Shown piece by piece: positions 1 through 8,378 of a stretch of 64,000 bases of DNA. Location: contig NZ_JBBYXL010000009.1 of NCBI RefSeq assembly GCF_039655865.1, positions 62,001 through 126,000 on the forward strand, in the 5' to 3' direction. Position 1 is the first letter of the stretch, and the number at the start of each line of letters is the position of its first letter. The DNA comes from Prosthecobacter sp. SYSU 5D2. Lineage in GTDB: Bacteria > Verrucomicrobiota > Verrucomicrobiia > Verrucomicrobiales > Verrucomicrobiaceae. Both the position numbers and the translations under genes were made by a program. The notes under the pieces are model-generated. The model had not been told where the DNA came from. It saw only the letters and a program-made list of their open reading frames with translations, and did not search any database.

Positions 1-3000
1 TCCAGATGCTGCACCAGATTATGAAAAGGCTCGGCAATGAAGGCATCCCTGCGATCCTCTCCAAACAGCAGGGAATCCCCATAAATCATGCCGCTGCATG
101 CGGACGTGTAGCGCCCGGCCTGCTTGAAATTGTGGTAGCGTTTTTCCGGCGCGCTGATGGGATACACAGGCGGATTGGAGCCGCCCGGCAGTTGCACCCG
201 TCCCTCAGGCGCGGCCAGATGAGGATTGCGTTTCAAGTATTGCTCCGGCAGCACATAGTGCCACAGCGGATGCGAATTCTGCGTGCCAAACCAGTTTCCC
301 CAGTCATCGCGGTTGCGGCCAAACTGTGCAGGTCCGCTTTGGGCCTCCACCTCGCCAGTATCTGGCCGGATACGAAAGTCCCGGCTGCCGACCATTGTCT
401 CCTTGCCAGTGCGTTTGGATAGCAGCCGCGTATCGGCTCCATGCCTGCCGTTGTGACCGCCCGCCGCCACATACACCCAGTTGTCCAGCCCCCAGCGCAG
501 GCCGTTGGCACGCAGTTGCTGGTTGCCCTCGCTCAGGCCGGTATAAAGCACCTTCTTGATGTCCGCCTTGCCATCACCCGTGCTGTCTTCCATGTATAAA
601 ATATCCGGTGCGGCCGTGATGATGCAGCCGCCCCGCCAGGTGAGGATGCCATTGGGAAAATTCAGTCCATCCGCAAAGACACGGCTCTGATCATACACAC
701 CGTCTCCATTTACATCCTCCAGGATGCGCACCCGGCCACCTGCCGCGCCGCTGTCATCCAGGCCGAGTGGATAATCCGCCATCTCCACCACCCACAGCCG
801 CCCCTGGCCATCCCAGTCAAAAGCCACCGGGTCCAGCACCAGCGGCTCAGCAGCCACCACAGCGGCTTCATAACCCTCAGGCAAGTGCAGGCTTTGCAGA
901 CTCTTTTCAGGAGACATCGGTTCAGAGTCCGGCTTCTTCGCAGGCGGTTTCGGTGCCGTGCGCTCCGCCGCTTTGAAATGCGCCATCACCTGCGCTGCTG
1001 TCAGCGCATGAGGATAAAGAGCTACTTCATCCAGCTTTCCCTCCAGCCCGGCAAACCCGTCGCAACGCCCGCCAAAGAACACGCTGCCTCCGTTTTCCCG
1101 CAAGGTCCATTCCGCCTCCGCCTCGATCTCCACCTGCCCGTCCAGATAGACCGTGAGCTTCTTCTCATCCCGCACCAGCATCACATGATGCCAGTCCTTG
1201 AGCGATAACGGAGACTTGCCAGCAACCACTTTTCCAATCCCGTTACCCGTGTAAAAAAACAGCCGTCCAGGACTGACAACGCCACTCGTGCCGCCGATGC
1301 CCAGATGCTCCCCAAGCGCACGTTTGTCACCGTCCACACCGCGTGAAAAAAGATACCCGGTCACCGGACGCACATCTTCCGGCAGCCCGTTCCAAAACCA
1401 CAACTCGGCGCTGTATTGCCTGCCCAAATCCGCCTTCTGGATATGCAGACGCCCACCTGCCACATGCACCGCCCGGTTGATCTCAGGCCCTGTAAAAGGC
1501 GATGGTTTTTCAGGCGGCGCCGAAATCTCACCGCCCTTCCGTTGCACCCCCGGCAGGCCATAGGCCACACCAGGTTCCCAAGCAGCGTCCAGGTCTTTCG
1601 CCGCCGCCCGGGGTGAAGGCCCCGCCAGATCATTCAGCCGCCAGTAGGCCAGCGGTTCATCCTTCATCACCGCCTCACTGTAAGGGCTGGCGGCATCCAC
1701 CAGTGGTCGCCGTGGTTGCCCGCCCGATACCTGCTCCAGCAGGCCCAGCACCGCCTCCACGATCTTGGGCTCGGCTTCCACTTCCAGTCCGGCAGTGCGG
1801 GCAGGCCAGGTCGTGTAGCCGCCCAGGCGATGCTGCTCCGGCGGCGGAATGTATCCTTCCGCACCGTTGGCCAGTTCAATATTAAACGTGGCCGACAGCG
1901 GACTCTGCGCCTTGATCTTCAATCCAGTGATTCCATACACTTCGTTAGGCATGGCAGCGATGCCCAGCCCGCCGATTCTCAGCGCTTGCAGCACCACTTC
2001 CGTGCGCGGATTTTCATGGATCCACACCGCCTGTTCGGCATAGACCTCCGGCCTGTCCTTGGGCGGCGTATCACCGCGCTTTTCATTGATCGGCTTCGCC
2101 CATTCGAGCCTCTTTGGCGATGGCACCCGCCGCCCCATTGGCAGACGCGTTTCCGCCATGGCCAGCGGCACGTCCGCCTCGTGACGGATGCCTTTATAAG
2201 CCTCCAAGCCAATCGCAGCCAGGCCCTCCGCATACTGCTGGCGCGTGTAGCCCTCCCGCTTCGCCTGACTGTAGTCCATCCAGTGCAGATCACCGCTGGT
2301 GCCTTGGGAAACTATGCCCACAGCTTCGCCTCCCAGCCCTTTTTCCAATGCCCGCGCCACGTCCCCAAAATAGTCCGCCGAAAACCCACCCAAATTCCCA
2401 AAGTAATGCATGGAAAAATTCGCCAGCACACACAGCGGCTTGTCATTCGCCGCATCAACCAGGCTGAGCAAAGAGAGCTGCGGATCGGTGGGCCCCGATG
2501 GCCCCACGTAATCTGGATTCAGATAACCCGGATGCATCATCGCACGTACGGTCTTCTCACCAAACGGGTCCACATCCATCTTGTCGCCTCGGCGGATCCA
2601 GCGCCGACAGTTCGTATAACCATGAGCATCCACCGCCGTCCATCCGGCCTTCGCCGGCCGCATCTGGCTATGGGCTTTGACAATAGCCTCCGCCACCTGC
2701 GGGATCATTTGCGCCGTATAGACTTCATCCTTCCGTGTACCCAGGCACATATTCATCGTCCCCGGAGCGGAGTGCGTATGCGTGGAAGAAATCAGGATGC
2801 GTCCTGACGGGATCCCCGTCTCCTGCGCGACCCGCGCCTTGATGGCATCGCACACATCCGTCGGCAGCATGCAGGAATCCACCACACAGATCACCAGCGT
2901 TTCCTCCCCCGACTTCAGCGCCAGCGCGCGAGCATAGAGCGGATCATCCACCCGGTTCCACAGCACCTGGGTAAAGCCGCCATTGCGGATGGCCGGCAGC

Positions 3001-3104
3001 TTTTTCGGCGAAATGTCCGTCGTCGCCGCACCCGCCATCAGCGGAGCCGCCTCAACCTCGCCCGTCAATAAAGCCAGCGCCAGAAGACCCAGCCACACCT
3101 TCAT
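1..3104 (-). CDS. Ceramidase-like / LamG / PVC-type dehydrogenase fusion protein, C-terminus outside window
   Basis: The frame opens at the ATG at 3104 and stays open to the window edge (1034 codons, no stop), so the C-terminus is missing. Residues 1-20 form a signal peptide. Residues about 25-440 resemble neutral/alkaline ceramidases, with STHTHSAPG (His110, His112) and NFSMHYFG (His233) as likely metal-site segments, followed by SQGTSGDLHWMDY. Residues about 530-705 look like a LamG/concanavalin jelly roll (WHHVMLVRD, LDEVALYPHAL). From about 735 the sequence becomes the beta-propeller of PVC 'membrane-bound dehydrogenase' proteins (LPEGYEAAVVAAEPLVLDP, GRLWVVEMADYPLG). A CxxCH haem site would be expected further on but is not visible. 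The start codon overlaps the stop of the upstream Dabb gene (ATGA), so translation is probably coupled. The domain calls are from motif recognition; the substrate is unknown. Confidence 0.85.
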   Translation of the reverse strand, partial: MKVWLGLLALALLTGEVEAAPLMAGAATTDISPKKLPAIRNGGFTQVLWNRVDDPLYARALALKSGEETLVICVVDSCMLPTDVCDAIKARVAQETGIPSGRILISSTHTHSAPGTMNMCLGTRKDEVYTAQMIPQVAEAIVKAHSQMRPAKAGWTAVDAHGYTNCRRWIRRGDKMDVDPFGEKTVRAMMHPGYLNPDYVGPSGPTDPQLSLLSLVDAANDKPLCVLANFSMHYFGNLGGFSADYFGDVARALEKGLGGEAVGIVSQGTSGDLHWMDYSQAKREGYTRQQYAEGLAAIGLEAYKGIRHEADVPLAMAETRLPMGRRVPSPKRLEWAKPINEKRGDTPPKDRPEVYAEQAVWIHENPRTEVVLQALRIGGLGIAAMPNEVYGITGLKIKAQSPLSATFNIELANGAEGYIPPPEQHRLGGYTTWPARTAGLEVEAEPKIVEAVLGLLEQVSGGQPRRPLVDAASPYSEAVMKDEPLAYWRLNDLAGPSPRAAAKDLDAAWEPGVAYGLPGVQRKGGEISAPPEKPSPFTGPEINRAVHVAGGRLHIQKADLGRQYSAELWFWNGLPEDVRPVTGYLFSRGVDGDKRALGEHLGIGGTSGVVSPGRLFFYTGNGIGKVVAGKSPLSLKDWHHVMLVRDEKKLTVYLDGQVEIEAEAEWTLRENGGSVFFGGRCDGFAGLEGKLDEVALYPHALTAAQVMAHFKAAERTAPKPPAKKPDSEPMSPEKSLQSLHLPEGYEAAVVAAEPLVLDPVAFDWDGQGRLWVVEMADYPLGLDDSGAAGGRVRILEDVNGDGVYDQSRVFADGLNFPNGILTWRGGCIITAAPDILYMEDSTGDGKADIKKVLYTGLSEGNQQLRANGLRWGLDNWVYVAAGGHNGRHGADTRLLSKRTGKETMVGSRDFRIRPDTGEVEAQSGPAQFGRNRDDWGNWFGTQNSHPLWHYVLPEQYLKRNPHLAAPEGRVQLPGGSNPPVYPISAPEKRYHNFKQAGRYTSACSGMIYGDSLLFGEDRRDAFIAEPFHNLVQHL

Positions 3105-3409
3105 GACAGCGTGCCTCCTTCGAGCGGTTCAAAGTCAGCCTCCAAAAAGTCCTCCACCTCCGCCAGCCACCGCTCCTGAACAAAAGCCACATGCTCTGGA
3201 TGCTGGCTGTAACCATCGTAGGCCGCCTGCGAATCAAACCGCATCGTGATGCCAAAAGCATGCGGGTTCTTCGCACTCGTCTGGCGGCGGATCGCAAAGT
3301 CGCGTACACCGGGCAAAGAGGCCAGCGCCGCAGCCGCTTGTAAAAATCGCTGCTCTTCTACGGAGCCAGATGCGTGTTTGAGAAGAAAAGTTACCGTGTG
3401 TTCGATCAT
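3101..3409 (-). CDS. Dabb (stress-responsive alpha/beta-barrel) domain protein
   Basis: This is a 102-residue protein starting MIEHTVTFLLKH. It has the usual Dabb/ferredoxin-like pattern: an N-terminal HxVxF strand, then LxxLPGVRDFAI, then HAFGITMRFDSQAAYDGYSQHPEHVAFV. Dabb proteins are small cytoplasmic dimers of mostly unknown function; some act on polyketide or stress-related substrates. I chose the ATG at 3409 rather than an in-frame start upstream because the Dabb fold begins there and the extra 42 residues have no domain character. Its stop overlaps the ATG of the ceramidase-like fusion gene (ATGA), suggesting one operon. The functional link to that exported protein is not obvious. Confidence 0.85.
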   Translation of the reverse strand: MIEHTVTFLLKHASGSVEEQRFLQAAAALASLPGVRDFAIRRQTSAKNPHAFGITMRFDSQAAYDGYSQHPEHVAFVQERWLAEVEDFLEADFEPLEGGTLS

Positions 3410-3471
3410 AAATTCAGATTCAGATGGAACGGGTTTCGTCGTGTGAAACACAGTAATTTTTTCACTCGCTG

Positions 3472-3912
3472 TTAAAAGATACTCAGGATCACCCAGGGAG
3501 GAGCATTGGGAACGTTGACCACGACAGCTGACCAAAGAATCCAGTCGTCATCTTTTCCTGCGGCGAATGAATAGAACTCTGCCCGTGTCCAATCCACTCC
3601 GGGGTTCAAATGCTTTTCAAGATGCTCCCGCGCCCATTCGAGTTCCCAGTCCTCTGGAGACAATCTCTGACCTTCATCCAGACCGGCTGCCAATTCGGAC
3701 ACCTGATATACATGCGTGTTCTCACGCCTGAATCCCGTTGAATGAAGCAGACGCACACCCTCCTTATGCGACACCAGCCCTGACTGGACCAGTCTCTCGA
3801 TCATCCTCGCCTCATGGCCAAGGACACACCTAGCCATGAACATCAGGACCAACAACCCCAGGCCACCCAGGATGAACAAGCCAGGTCTATGACGGGAAAG
3901 AAATCGTGTCAT
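3472..3912 (-). CDS. Hypothetical membrane-anchored protein
   Basis: This 146-residue protein has one hydrophobic segment at about residues 11-30 (LFILGGLGLLVLMFMARCVL) preceded by Arg/His, so it probably has an N-in anchor. The remaining ~115 residues are soluble, Glu/Trp-rich and presumably extracytoplasmic (SPEDWELEWAREHLEKHLNPG). No known domain was recognised. It lies 62 bp upstream of the Dabb gene on the same strand and is divergent from asnS. GC content is slightly lower than its neighbours. Confidence 0.65.
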   Translation of the reverse strand: MTRFLSRHRPGLFILGGLGLLVLMFMARCVLGHEARMIERLVQSGLVSHKEGVRLLHSTGFRRENTHVYQVSELAAGLDEGQRLSPEDWELEWAREHLEKHLNPGVDWTRAEFYSFAAGKDDDWILWSAVVVNVPNAPPWVILSIF

Positions 3913-3996
3913 CGGTAGTTCAGCAATTGATCACGAACGTTGATAACCTGTCGCATCCCATTTGCCCAGCCTCTTTCCCTCATCCATAAATGCCCC

Positions 3997-5358
3997 ATGC
4001 CGGAAACCCTGCGCCACATCCTAGCCTCCGAATCCCCCCGCTCCTCCATCATCGTCCGTGGCTGGGTGAGGACCAAGCGTGAATCCAAATCCTGTGCCTT
4101 CCTGGAAATCACGGACGGCTCCTGCTTTCGCGGCCTGCAGGTCGTGGTTGATGCCACGCTACCCACCGCCTCCCTGCTGGCCAGCGTGCTGACCGGCGCC
4201 TCAGTCGAGGTCGTGGGAGATCTCATCGCCTCCCCCGCCGCCGGGCAGAAGTGGGAACTGCAAACCACCGAGCTGCGCCTGCTGGGCGAGGCTGACGCCA
4301 CCTATCCGCTCCAGAAAAAAGGCCATACGCCCGAGTTTCTCCGCACCATCGCCCACCTGCGCCCGCGCACCAACCTCTTTGGCAATGTCTTCCGTGTGCG
4401 CAGCCGCATGGCTTTTGCCGTGCACCGTTTTTTCCAGGAGCGCGGCTTCTTCTACGTCCACACCCCCATCATCACCTCCAGCGACTGCGAAGGTGCGGGC
4501 GAGCTCTTCCGCGTGACCACACTCAAGCAAGGCGCTGCCGCGAAACCCGAAGACGACTTCTTTGGCCGCCCCACCTACCTGACCGTCAGCGGCCAGCTTC
4601 AGGGCGAGACTTTTGCCTGCGCACTGGGCAACATCTACACCTTCGGCCCCACCTTCCGCGCGGAAAACAGCAACACCGCCCGCCACGCAGCGGAGTTTTG
4701 GATGATCGAGCCTGAGATGGCCTTTTACGACCTCCTGGCGGATATGACCCTCGCCGAAGAACACGTCAAATACCTCGTGGATGCCATGCTCACCGAGTGC
4801 CCGGAGGAGCTGGAATTCTTCAACAAGTTCGTTGACAAAGAATTGGTTAGCCGCCTGCAACAGACACTCGACAAACCCTTCGAGCGCATCAGCTACACGG
4901 AGGCCGTGGACCTGCTGTTAAAATCCGGTCGCAGCTTTGAGCATCCCGTCGTCTGGGGGGAGGCCCTACAGACGGAGCACGAGCGTTTCATCGCCGAGCA
5001 GCACGTGCGCGGCCCGGTCACCATTTACAACTACCCGAAGGACATCAAGCCCTTCTACATGCGCCAAAATGACGATGGCAAAACCGCCGCCGCCATGGAC
5101 CTGCTCGTCCCCGGCATTGGCGAGATCATCGGCGGCAGCCAGCGCGAAGAGCGACTGGACGTCCTGCGCGCCGCCATGCAGCATCACCAGCTCAATGAGG
5201 AGGACTACCGCTGGTATGTGGACCTCCGCCGCTATGGCAGCGTGCCCCACGCCGGATTCGGCCTCGGTTTCGAGCGCCTGCTCATGTTTGTCACCGGCGT
5301 GAGCAATATCCGCGATGTGATTCCCTTTGCGCGTACACCGGGTCATGCGCCGTATTAA
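3997..5358 (+). CDS. asnS: Asparaginyl-tRNA synthetase
   Basis: This 453-residue cytoplasmic class IIb aminoacyl-tRNA synthetase charges tRNA-Asn with asparagine using ATP. Residues about 15-100 are the OB-fold anticodon-binding domain ([21 protein letters not shown]). The catalytic core follows, with class II motif 1 ([20 protein letters not shown]), motif 2 ([21 protein letters not shown]) and motif 3 near the C-terminus ([15 protein letters not shown]), ending in the conserved [10 protein letters not shown]. The length is normal for bacterial AsnRS. I chose the ATG at 3997 because the family starts a few residues before the OB fold. No clear Shine-Dalgarno sequence precedes it. Confidence 0.97.
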   Translation: MPETLRHILASESPRSSIIVRGWVRTKRESKSCAFLEITDGSCFRGLQVVVDATLPTASLLASVLTGASVEVVGDLIASPAAGQKWELQTTELRLLGEADATYPLQKKGHTPEFLRTIAHLRPRTNLFGNVFRVRSRMAFAVHRFFQERGFFYVHTPIITSSDCEGAGELFRVTTLKQGAAAKPEDDFFGRPTYLTVSGQLQGETFACALGNIYTFGPTFRAENSNTARHAAEFWMIEPEMAFYDLLADMTLAEEHVKYLVDAMLTECPEELEFFNKFVDKELVSRLQQTLDKPFERISYTEAVDLLLKSGRSFEHPVVWGEALQTEHERFIAEQHVRGPVTIYNYPKDIKPFYMRQNDDGKTAAAMDLLVPGIGEIIGGSQREERLDVLRAAMQHHQLNEEDYRWYVDLRRYGSVPHAGFGLGFERLLMFVTGVSNIRDVIPFARTPGHAPY

Positions 5359-5359
5359 T

Positions 5360-5493
5360 AATGACGAATGACGAATGACGAATGCAGAATGCAGAATGAA
5401 CAGTGAACTTTCCAGAGCAAAACAAGCCGCCCCATTGCCACGAATGACCCGTCTCCGTTTATTCGTCATTCGTTATTCGTCATTCGTCATTTT
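5360..5493. repeat. Inverted pair of GACGAAT-type short repeats
   Basis: Immediately after the asnS stop, 5360-5384 is built of tandem AATGACG units. About 75 bp later, 5459-5493 holds the reverse complement in tandem (ATTCGTC units). The two arms could pair over some 25 bp. The right arm lies inside the next gene and encodes part of its signal peptide. Tandem ATGACGA-type intergenic repeats are a recurring repeat type in verrucomicrobial genomes as far as I know; no mobility gene is linked to them here. Confidence 0.7.
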
Positions 5494-6334
5494 CCTTTCC
5501 CTTTTTGCCTTCACGCCCTCTTACTCCCAAACAGGCCTCAAATTCCAACTCGTCCCCGAAACATCCGCCATCATTCCCGGTCAGCCCTTCCGCGTGGGCC
5601 TGTTCATCCAGCATGAAAAGGACTGGCACACTTATTGGCGGCAGCCGGGCATCGTCGGTGTGCCCACCAGCCTGGCCTGGGAGCTGCCGGAGGGATTTAC
5701 GGCGGGTGAGCTAGAGTTCCCGGAGCCGGAGAGCGTGCTGATGTTTCACATCAAAGCGCAGGGCTATGAACGCGATGTCCTGCTGCAAACGGAGATTCGG
5801 CCGCCGGCGGATTTGCAGCCCGGTGAGAAGATCACCCTCCGCACCAAAGCCACCTGGATGTGCTGCGGCAACACCTGCCACCCCGGTCATATGGGCCTGT
5901 CTCTGGAGATGTCCGTGGCCGAAAAATCCACTCCCAATCCGCAATGGCAGCCCCTGTTTGAAAAAGAACGCGCCGCCTATCCCCGCCCCAGCGAGGCCTG
6001 GACCTCCACGGCGGTCGAAGACGGCCTGAAGATGACCCTCACCCTCTTCCCTGCCCCCGGTGCCCGCCCCTTCACCCCGGATGAAAAGGTCCTCTTTTTC
6101 ACCGAAGACGGCTGGATCAACAGCGACGAACCCCAGCCGCAAACAGTGAGCCCGGATGGTGGCCTCACCCTGCATCTCACCCGCGCCGACGTCTTCCTCG
6201 GCAAGACCATTCCAGACAAACTCCACGGCCTTCTCCAGCGCGAAGGCGGCTGGGTCAAAGGCCAGACCTGGCGCAGCCTTCAAATCTCCCCGGAGATTCA
6301 GCGGATGAAAGAGGCCAAAACAGATCAGGAGTGA
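5444..6334 (+). CDS. Secreted DsbD N-terminal-domain-like protein
   Basis: This 296-residue protein has a signal peptide at about residues 1-28 (FVIFLSLFAFTPSYSQ) and a body resembling the periplasmic alpha domain of DsbD/ScsB (PF11412-type). Typical features are DWHTYWRQPGIVGVPTSLAW, GYERDVLLQTEI and a Cys cluster WMCCGNTCHPG, which could be the thiol pair that receives electrons from a membrane DsbD core. The membrane and thioredoxin domains of full DsbD are absent, so it may be a stand-alone partner in extracytoplasmic thiol redox. The ATG at 5444 was chosen because it puts MTRLRLF before the hydrophobic core. An upstream in-frame start at 5375 would begin within the repeat. It converges with the Hsp70 gene. 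Confidence 0.8.
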   Translation: MTRLRLFVIRYSSFVIFLSLFAFTPSYSQTGLKFQLVPETSAIIPGQPFRVGLFIQHEKDWHTYWRQPGIVGVPTSLAWELPEGFTAGELEFPEPESVLMFHIKAQGYERDVLLQTEIRPPADLQPGEKITLRTKATWMCCGNTCHPGHMGLSLEMSVAEKSTPNPQWQPLFEKERAAYPRPSEAWTSTAVEDGLKMTLTLFPAPGARPFTPDEKVLFFTEDGWINSDEPQPQTVSPDGGLTLHLTRADVFLGKTIPDKLHGLLQREGGWVKGQTWRSLQISPEIQRMKEAKTDQE

Positions 6335-6378
6335 CCCGCACGCTGGCGGAATCATTGCCCCTTCGAAGCTCCCCAATC

Positions 6379-6394
6379 ACCGCATAAATGCGGT
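6379..6394. repeat. Short palindrome between convergent genes
   Basis: ACCGCATAAATGCGGT is a 7-bp perfect palindrome in the 73-bp gap between the converging DsbD-like and Hsp70 genes. No T-tract follows on either strand, so a canonical intrinsic terminator is not supported. It may be a short repeat or a weak transcript-end hairpin. Confidence 0.4.
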
Positions 6395-6407
6395 ACTCCG
6401 AACAGCT

Positions 6408-8279
6408 TCACACCAGCCCCCGCCGCACAAGCGATTCCTCCATAGCCTGCTCCACCAGCCGTACGGCCAGCTCCTGCGTAGCATCGTCTAGCGCCTGGTT
6501 CGCCGCTTTCAGCGCCTTCACATCGTGCTCCGGTGTGGTGAGCACCGCTCGCACCTGCGCCGCCGCCGCTTCAATCACCGCCTTCTCTTCCGGCGTCACT
6601 GCATCGCCGAATTGACCCAGCGCCGCCTCCACCGCCGGCAGCAGTTCCTCCGCCTTCAGCCGGGCCTCCGTCCACACACGTTCGTTCATGTCCTCAAAGG
6701 CATACTCTACGCTTTCGGCGATCATCTGCTCCACGCGCTCATCGTCCACATTCACCGCTGTATTCTGAATGGCCAGCACCGTATCCGTGCCGGTGGCCGT
6801 ATCCCGCGCCAGCACCTCCAGGATCCCGTTCGCATCAATGGCAAACTGCACCCCCACCCGCGCGCTGCCCTTGGCACCGGGAGGAAAAGGGATCTCGATA
6901 CGCCCCAGCTCCCAGTTGTCCTTGGCCAGCTCACGCTCTCCTTGCAGCACCCGGATCAGCATATCCTTTTGGTTAGCCACCGCATTGGTAAACATCTCCC
7001 CCGCCTTGCAGGGAATCGTGGAATTGCGCGGAATGATGATGTTCATCAGCCCGCCAAACGTCTCGATGCCTAACGACAAGGGTGTCACATCCAGCAGCAA
7101 AACATTCTTCAAAGACCCGCTCAAAATCCCCGCCTGAATCACCGCCCCCAGCGCCACCGCCTCATCCGGATTTTGCGAGGTATTCGGCACCCGGCCAAAG
7201 ATCTCTTCCACATAACTCCGCACCAGCGGGATGCGCGTACTGCCCCCCACCAGGATGACCTCGTCCAGCTCCTCCGGCTTTACCTTGGCATCGCTCAAAG
7301 CCCGCAGACAATGCGCACGGGTGCGCTCGATGAGAGGCCGGGCAAGTTTGTCAAACGCTGCACGGGTAAGTTCCACGCTGAGACTCTGCACCCCGTCAAA
7401 AAAAGGCAGCTCAATGCGCACCTCTTCCTCCGTGGACAGCCGCTTCTTCGCCGCCTCCACCGCCCCAAGGAGTGAGGCCATCCTGCCTTCATCATGAGGG
7501 CTGGAAGCCCTCACACCTTGACCTTCTTGACCCCCTTGACCCTTCAGCACATGCGCCACCACCGCCCGGTCAATGTCATCCCCGCCCAGCTGCGTATCTC
7601 CCGCGGTGCTGAGCACCTGGAACACCCCGTCGCGCATCTCCAGCACACTGATGTCAAAGGTGCCCCCGCCCAGGTCATACACCGCGATTTTCTTGCGCTC
7701 ATCCAGCTTGTCCAGCCCATAGGCCAGCGCCGCCGCCGTCGGCTCGCTGACGATGCGTTCCACAGTCAGACCGGCCAGCTCACCGGCCTGCTTTGTGGCA
7801 TTGCGCTGGGCATCATTAAAATAGGCTGGCACCGTGATGACCGCCCGTGAAACCGGCTGCTCCAGCGCCCTTTCAGCAATGGCCTTCAGCCGCTTCAAAA
7901 TATCCGCAGACACCTCCACCGGACTCGTGTCCAGCTGCCGCAGATCATACGGCGGCTGCCAGCCCCCCTCCCCCGCCCGGCGTCCGATCAGACGCTTCAC
8001 ACTGGTCACCGTGCGCTGCGGCTCCAGCGCCCGTTTGCGCAGCGCCGCCGCCCCCACAATGTGGCTGCCGTCGGCACCATAGTTGACGGCGGAAGGCGTC
8101 AGCCGCTGGCCTTCTTCATCAGCCAGGAGGATGGGAAAACCACTGTCCACCACCCCCACGAGGGAGTTGGTGGTGCCGAGGTCAATACCAAGGATGGGCG
8201 AGCCCTCCGTAGCCGCGCTCGCCAAAGCGTGTTCCTTTGTACCGAGGTCAAGGCCAAGGATGGGGGATGAATCAGGCAT
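6408..8279 (-). CDS. Hsp70-family chaperone (DnaK/HscA-like)
   Basis: This 623-residue cytoplasmic ATP-dependent chaperone has an actin-type ATPase domain at about 28-390 (ILGIDLGTTNSLVGVV, VITVPAYFNDAQRNATK, IVSEPTAAALAYG, AVYDLGGGTFDISVLE, VILVGGSTRIPLVR). The substrate-binding domain follows (VLLLDVTPLSLGIETFGG onwards) and then a short helical lid without a long DnaK-type tail. The length fits HscA (about 616) as well as DnaK. No isc cluster is adjacent, so I leave the symbol empty. The phosphate-1 motif occurs twice, at residues 6-14 (PILGLDLGT) and 28-36 (PILGIDLGT). A GAGGAGGG Shine-Dalgarno sequence 7 nt before the ATG at 8279 supports the longer start. A Gly/Gln-rich insert (KGQGGQEGQG) sits in subdomain IIB. 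Confidence 0.93.
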   Translation of the reverse strand: MPDSSPILGLDLGTKEHALASAATEGSPILGIDLGTTNSLVGVVDSGFPILLADEEGQRLTPSAVNYGADGSHIVGAAALRKRALEPQRTVTSVKRLIGRRAGEGGWQPPYDLRQLDTSPVEVSADILKRLKAIAERALEQPVSRAVITVPAYFNDAQRNATKQAGELAGLTVERIVSEPTAAALAYGLDKLDERKKIAVYDLGGGTFDISVLEMRDGVFQVLSTAGDTQLGGDDIDRAVVAHVLKGQGGQEGQGVRASSPHDEGRMASLLGAVEAAKKRLSTEEEVRIELPFFDGVQSLSVELTRAAFDKLARPLIERTRAHCLRALSDAKVKPEELDEVILVGGSTRIPLVRSYVEEIFGRVPNTSQNPDEAVALGAVIQAGILSGSLKNVLLLDVTPLSLGIETFGGLMNIIIPRNSTIPCKAGEMFTNAVANQKDMLIRVLQGERELAKDNWELGRIEIPFPPGAKGSARVGVQFAIDANGILEVLARDTATGTDTVLAIQNTAVNVDDERVEQMIAESVEYAFEDMNERVWTEARLKAEELLPAVEAALGQFGDAVTPEEKAVIEAAAAQVRAVLTTPEHDVKALKAANQALDDATQELAVRLVEQAMEESLVRRGLV

Positions 8280-8378
8280 GTCTTTCCCTCCTCATAGCCA
8301 CGCCTTTAGTGAAAAGACAAGGAATCGTTGCGCACCGGGGATTGCCAAAACCGATCATCTCTGCCAGCATTCGCGCCC

